Made by a program: the position numbers and the translations under genes
Assembly (NCBI RefSeq): GCF_038396675.1
Contig: NC_088921.1
Coordinates: 72,366,001 to 72,430,000, forward strand
Length of the DNA: 64,000 bases
From: Hydra vulgaris
Taxonomy: Eukaryota; Cnidaria; Hydrozoa; Anthoathecata; Hydridae
Direction of reading: 5' to 3'
In this document: piece after piece, positions 61,329-64,000 of the stretch
Layout: every line of letters starts with the position of its first letter
How positions within the stretch are numbered: position 1 is the stretch's first letter
The notes under the pieces: model-generated
What the model saw: the letters and a program-made list of their open reading frames with translations, nothing else
The model's database searches: none
What the model was told of the DNA's origin: nothing

Positions 61329-61892
61329 ATGTTCGGCGATTCAGGTTCTCACTTCAATAAGTTGCTAGTTAGAATAACAGATAATATATATTTAGGAAAT
61401 GTATTTTCCGCGATCGAGCACTCTATGAGTGATATGTTTGGCTTAATAGTAACAGTTATGACACCCTGTGAAATATCTAATGATAATTACGATATAAAAA
61501 ACAATATGCGAATATATAATAGTAAATTTCACAGTGAAGAGAATGTAAAGGTGCATTTAATTTATCATTTAGAAGATTCATTAAACACTAATGATCTCAA
61601 TGAATATAACATAGAAAAAATTTGTGCACATATAGATGGACATTTACAATCCGCTGATAAGCCTAACAAAAATGTATTAATTCATTGTATGGCCGGAATG
61701 AATCGCAGCGTTAGTTTAATAATAGCATACTTGCTCAGAAAAAAAGAATACAATGAACTTGGCTTTTATGGGATTAAACAAATGATTTTAGATAAACGCG
61801 GCGGCCAAATAGTTACTAACGGATTTTTCGAGAAATTCTTGTTAGAGTATGAACAAATAATGAGAAAAAAAATCAATGAAAATAGTTTATAA
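61329..61892 (+). CDS. Dual-specificity protein phosphatase, 187 aa
   Basis: Removes phosphate from phosphotyrosine and phosphoserine/threonine through a Cys nucleophile. The signature HCMAGMNRS (119-127) gives Cys120 and Arg126 in the H-C-x5-R-S pattern. The N-terminal RITDNIYLGN (15-24) is the typical opening strand and YLG turn of the family, and Asp83 in HLEDSLNTND is a candidate general acid. At 187 residues it is a bare catalytic domain without a targeting tail. Related enzymes are known in poxviruses (virion H1-type phosphatases) and other large DNA viruses. I know of none in ASFV at this locus, so it may be an acquisition. The opposite-strand frame at 61766-61951 is a shadow. Confidence 0.9.
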   Translation: MFGDSGSHFNKLLVRITDNIYLGNVFSAIEHSMSDMFGLIVTVMTPCEISNDNYDIKNNMRIYNSKFHSEENVKVHLIYHLEDSLNTNDLNEYNIEKICAHIDGHLQSADKPNKNVLIHCMAGMNRSVSLIIAYLLRKKEYNELGFYGIKQMILDKRGGQIVTNGFFEKFLLEYEQIMRKKINENSL

Positions 61893-62022
61893 TTAATTAT
61901 TAATATTAATTTATTTGCGGCCGCGCAAAGCGGCTTATAAATTATTATCATAATATGTAATATTCAGCGATAATTATATATTGTAATATTTTTTTTTATA
62001 TATAAAATACTCGTATTTAAAG
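61893..62022. promoter_or_regulatory. Intergenic region before the polyprotein gene
   Basis: Contains TTTGCGGCCGCGCAAAGCGG near 61913, a GC-rich imperfect palindrome, T9 at 61989-61997 that may end the phosphatase transcript, and TATATATAAAATACTCGTATTTAAAG directly before the ATG, a TATA-like element of the kind expected for a late gene. Confidence 0.5.
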
Positions 62023-64000
62023 ATGAGTATGTTTAATAGTTTAAAACAAGGATTAGCAAGTTATGGAATAGGCTTGAAAAACGACACAAGCAGATTTATA
62101 AATGAACAGGGGCGAAAATTGGGCGCTATAGTTGATAGGACATTATCTGGCGGCGAGGGGCACTTTAATAATACAAACGATTATGATATTTCGCAGCTAT
62201 TATCAAAAGTATATGCTGACACTAGAATACCAAAAACAGATGTTATTAAATTAGTCAAAACACTATATGCAATATTAAAGCCAATAGTGTTAGAGCTAAA
62301 ACTGCCTAATAATATGCGCGAAATAGATTCTATAAACGAAGATAATGTTTTTAATCTTCTTCGCGGCTCTATTAACGCTATCAGTTCTATTATAGATTAT
62401 AAGTCAGAAGATTTAAAAGTAATGGATAACATAAGAAATATAGCCGCTAACATAAAAAATACAATTAACCAGCACGGGTTATTAGATATCACTGAGGTAG
62501 AGCCGCAAAAAATATTATTGCAATGTGTGCAATCTTTATCTTTGATTGTGCCTGAAATTAAGCTCGCCTTTATAGATAAAATGAAAGATATTGAGCTGCT
62601 AATTAAGAATCAAAAGATAATCGAAGAAGCAACAGATAAATATCTAGAAGACATCATAGAAAAATACATGCCAGAAGAAGAAAAGGAAACAACAAAATCT
62701 ATACTTATGCAAAAAAATAACTTAATAGATAAATATACTAAAACGCTCACCGAGATTATAGTCAATCACAAACATCTACTCAACGACGCCGATCAGTTTG
62801 ACAAATCTTATGTTAATGTTATTAAGGATTTATCTAAAGATTATAATATTAACACCGATAGTATACTTAATATACTTAAGATGACTAAAGATGTTTCTAT
62901 GACAGCTAAAATAATTTGTAATTTCCTCGAGAAAATAAATATGAGCACAAAAGAATATAAAGAAAGTCGCGAGTATTCTGACTTCAAGGAAAAAGTTAGA
63001 ACTAAATTTATAAAGCTGCAAAGCGAGGGCAAATTATCAGGCGCGGATATTGTTAAGTTTAATAAATATATGAGTGTATTCGTCGAGCCAACATTTGTGA
63101 TGGACATGAAAGATAATATTAATAATCAAATGGGAGGCGCTAGATTTATCGAATTTGAGAACGTCATAGATGTTATCGACAAAAAAGATCAAAGCTCATC
63201 TAGTGTTGTAATTAAGATGATAGAGAAATCGATTATAAAGAAACACAATAATTTGCTGATGAATATAGAGGCGCTAATAAAAGATTCTTTGAATAACACG
63301 TCTTTTGATATTACTGTTGACTCAGATAAACAATTTAATGCTATATCTAACGCGCTAAGATCGATGCCTGATATATCTCGCATACAAAATATATGCTATG
63401 CTTTGCTAGGATATACAAATAATTTTGACGCTATTCTTTTGGCTAAAGGTTATTTGTATTCGCTGGACGAAATTAAGCACGCGTGTGATGAGTTAAAGGC
63501 CTCGGCTAGAGATAAAAGCAATCCGGAAAAAGTTACAATTAGTATTGATGATCTTAAGGAGACAATAAAAAATGGAGTGGAGATAATTAAAAAAGAATAT
63601 CCTATTAAAGATATAAATCAGAATAAATTGGTTAATGTTTATAAGAAAGTAGTTAGTGGCGGAGCCAATAATGCGACTGATGATACTGAAGATAGCAAGG
63701 ACAATAATGTTAAACCTTTTGTAAATATTGAGAATCCAAACAAAAAGAAGAATATAAATTCTAATAACTCAGATGATTATGTTAAGCTAGATATCGTTAA
63801 AAACGTAGATAAGAAATCTGGCGCTGTTGAGACTGAGCGATTCGCTATAGGGCGCCAATCATTAGTTGATGCTGACATTGTTAGCCCGCAAGATCTAGCT
63901 AATATATTAGTCGCTAGAATCGAGCAAAAAAGAAATGTGCTTTCTAATGCTAATTCGTTTATAAAAAATGTTAGCGATAATGCTTATAAGACAAATATCG
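62023..64000 (+). CDS. pp220-like core-shell polyprotein, N-terminal 659 aa (runs off the window)
   Basis: The open frame runs from ATG 62023 to the window end without a stop. Gly-Gly-X sites are SGG-E after Gly44, MGG-A after Gly372 and SGG-A after Gly547. As I recall, ASFV pp220 (CP2475L) is cut after residue 44 and near residues 369 and 520 to give p5, p34, p14 and p37, so three sites fall close to expected positions. The pieces here would be 44, 328 and 175 residues, then a fourth unfinished one. The predicted products are mostly helical and Lys/Asp-rich, as for the core shell. Unlike ASFV pp220, residue 2 is Ser, so there is no N-myristoylation signal. Opposite-strand frames at 62830-63107 and 63189-63383 are shadows. 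Confidence 0.82.
   Translation, partial: MSMFNSLKQGLASYGIGLKNDTSRFINEQGRKLGAIVDRTLSGGEGHFNNTNDYDISQLLSKVYADTRIPKTDVIKLVKTLYAILKPIVLELKLPNNMREIDSINEDNVFNLLRGSINAISSIIDYKSEDLKVMDNIRNIAANIKNTINQHGLLDITEVEPQKILLQCVQSLSLIVPEIKLAFIDKMKDIELLIKNQKIIEEATDKYLEDIIEKYMPEEEKETTKSILMQKNNLIDKYTKTLTEIIVNHKHLLNDADQFDKSYVNVIKDLSKDYNINTDSILNILKMTKDVSMTAKIICNFLEKINMSTKEYKESREYSDFKEKVRTKFIKLQSEGKLSGADIVKFNKYMSVFVEPTFVMDMKDNINNQMGGARFIEFENVIDVIDKKDQSSSSVVIKMIEKSIIKKHNNLLMNIEALIKDSLNNTSFDITVDSDKQFNAISNALRSMPDISRIQNICYALLGYTNNFDAILLAKGYLYSLDEIKHACDELKASARDKSNPEKVTISIDDLKETIKNGVEIIKKEYPIKDINQNKLVNVYKKVVSGGANNATDDTEDSKDNNVKPFVNIENPNKKKNINSNNSDDYVKLDIVKNVDKKSGAVETERFAIGRQSLVDADIVSPQDLANILVARIEQKRNVLSNANSFIKNVSDNAYKTNI

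Noticed and set aside
62830..63383. Three - strand frames of 63-88 codons
   Set aside because: Antisense to the long polyprotein frame, which is open across the whole region.
57331..64000. Poxvirus (entomopoxvirus) origin
   Set aside because: AT-richness, terminal repeats, an RPB10-like subunit and an H1-like phosphatase would fit, but Gly-Gly-X polyprotein sites and the divergent pp220/pp62-RPB10 order point to asfarviruses. Poxviruses cut at Ala-Gly-X.
1..64000. tRNA or rRNA genes
   Set aside because: I saw no cloverleaf with a conserved T-loop (GGTTCGAAT-type) or rRNA-like stretch; G+C-rich words are all short.

Overview
This window looks like one end of the linear double-stranded DNA genome of a large, extremely AT-rich virus related to African swine fever virus (order Asfuvirales). 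The assignment rests on the right-hand 7 kb. A long polyprotein gene on the + strand, cut off by the window edge, carries Gly-Gly-X sites after residues 44, 372 and 547, close to the layout of the asfarvirus pp220 polyprotein. On the opposite strand lie a second, pp62-like polyprotein gene, an 88-residue RPB10-type RNA polymerase subunit and a 367-residue protein in the place of asfarvirus CP312R. This divergent order (pp220 one way; pp62, RPB10 and CP312R the other way) matches the asfarvirus core. A dual-specificity phosphatase gene and an unrecognised 314-residue gene sit between the two polyprotein genes. The host cannot be read from the sequence.

Layout. 1-7620: degenerate tandem repeat, unit about 42 bp, roughly 180 copies, no genes. 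7621-7850: short unique spacer. 7851-9205: a very regular array of two interleaved unit types (31 and 42 bp). 9216-56762: about 49 head-to-tail genes or gene remnants that I read as one paralogous superfamily. 57053-64000: conserved, asfarvirus-like genes.

The superfamily (called MGF here, not equated with any named ASFV multigene family) has 220-310 residue members with five shared landmarks: (1) an N-terminal strand ending in a Pro-Lys motif such as FPKN, IPKK or TPNG at about residues 35-55; (2) a helix with an Asn-x-x-x-Ile-x-x-Tyr pattern, followed by a helix ending in Leu-x-Asn-x-Tyr; (3) a Leu-rich helix ending Leu-Lys-Lys-Tyr/Cys-Gly and a strand ending in Pro; (4) a strand ending in Ile-Gly or Leu-Gly, often FTIG; (5) a C-terminal helical module with a Tyr-Tyr pair and often a Glu-Glu-rich final helix. 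No known function is recognised. About 17 of the 49 units are broken by in-frame stops, frameshifts or truncations, many falling at the start of module 5.

The family is arranged in strand-coherent blocks (- 9.2-15.8, + 15.9-27.2, - 27.3-34.1, + 34.4-38.0, - 38.1-42.0, + 42.2-44.9, - 45.0-47.7, + 47.9-56.8 kb). Neighbours within a block resemble one another most, as expected from tandem duplication. Many genes have an AATTTGA(T/A/C)TT element about 40-65 bases before the start codon. Most are followed by a run of 7-10 T, often in a hairpin and often followed by GC, which fits the poly-T transcript ends of asfarviruses. The same promoter word precedes several core genes, so the paralogues appear to use the ordinary viral transcription signals.
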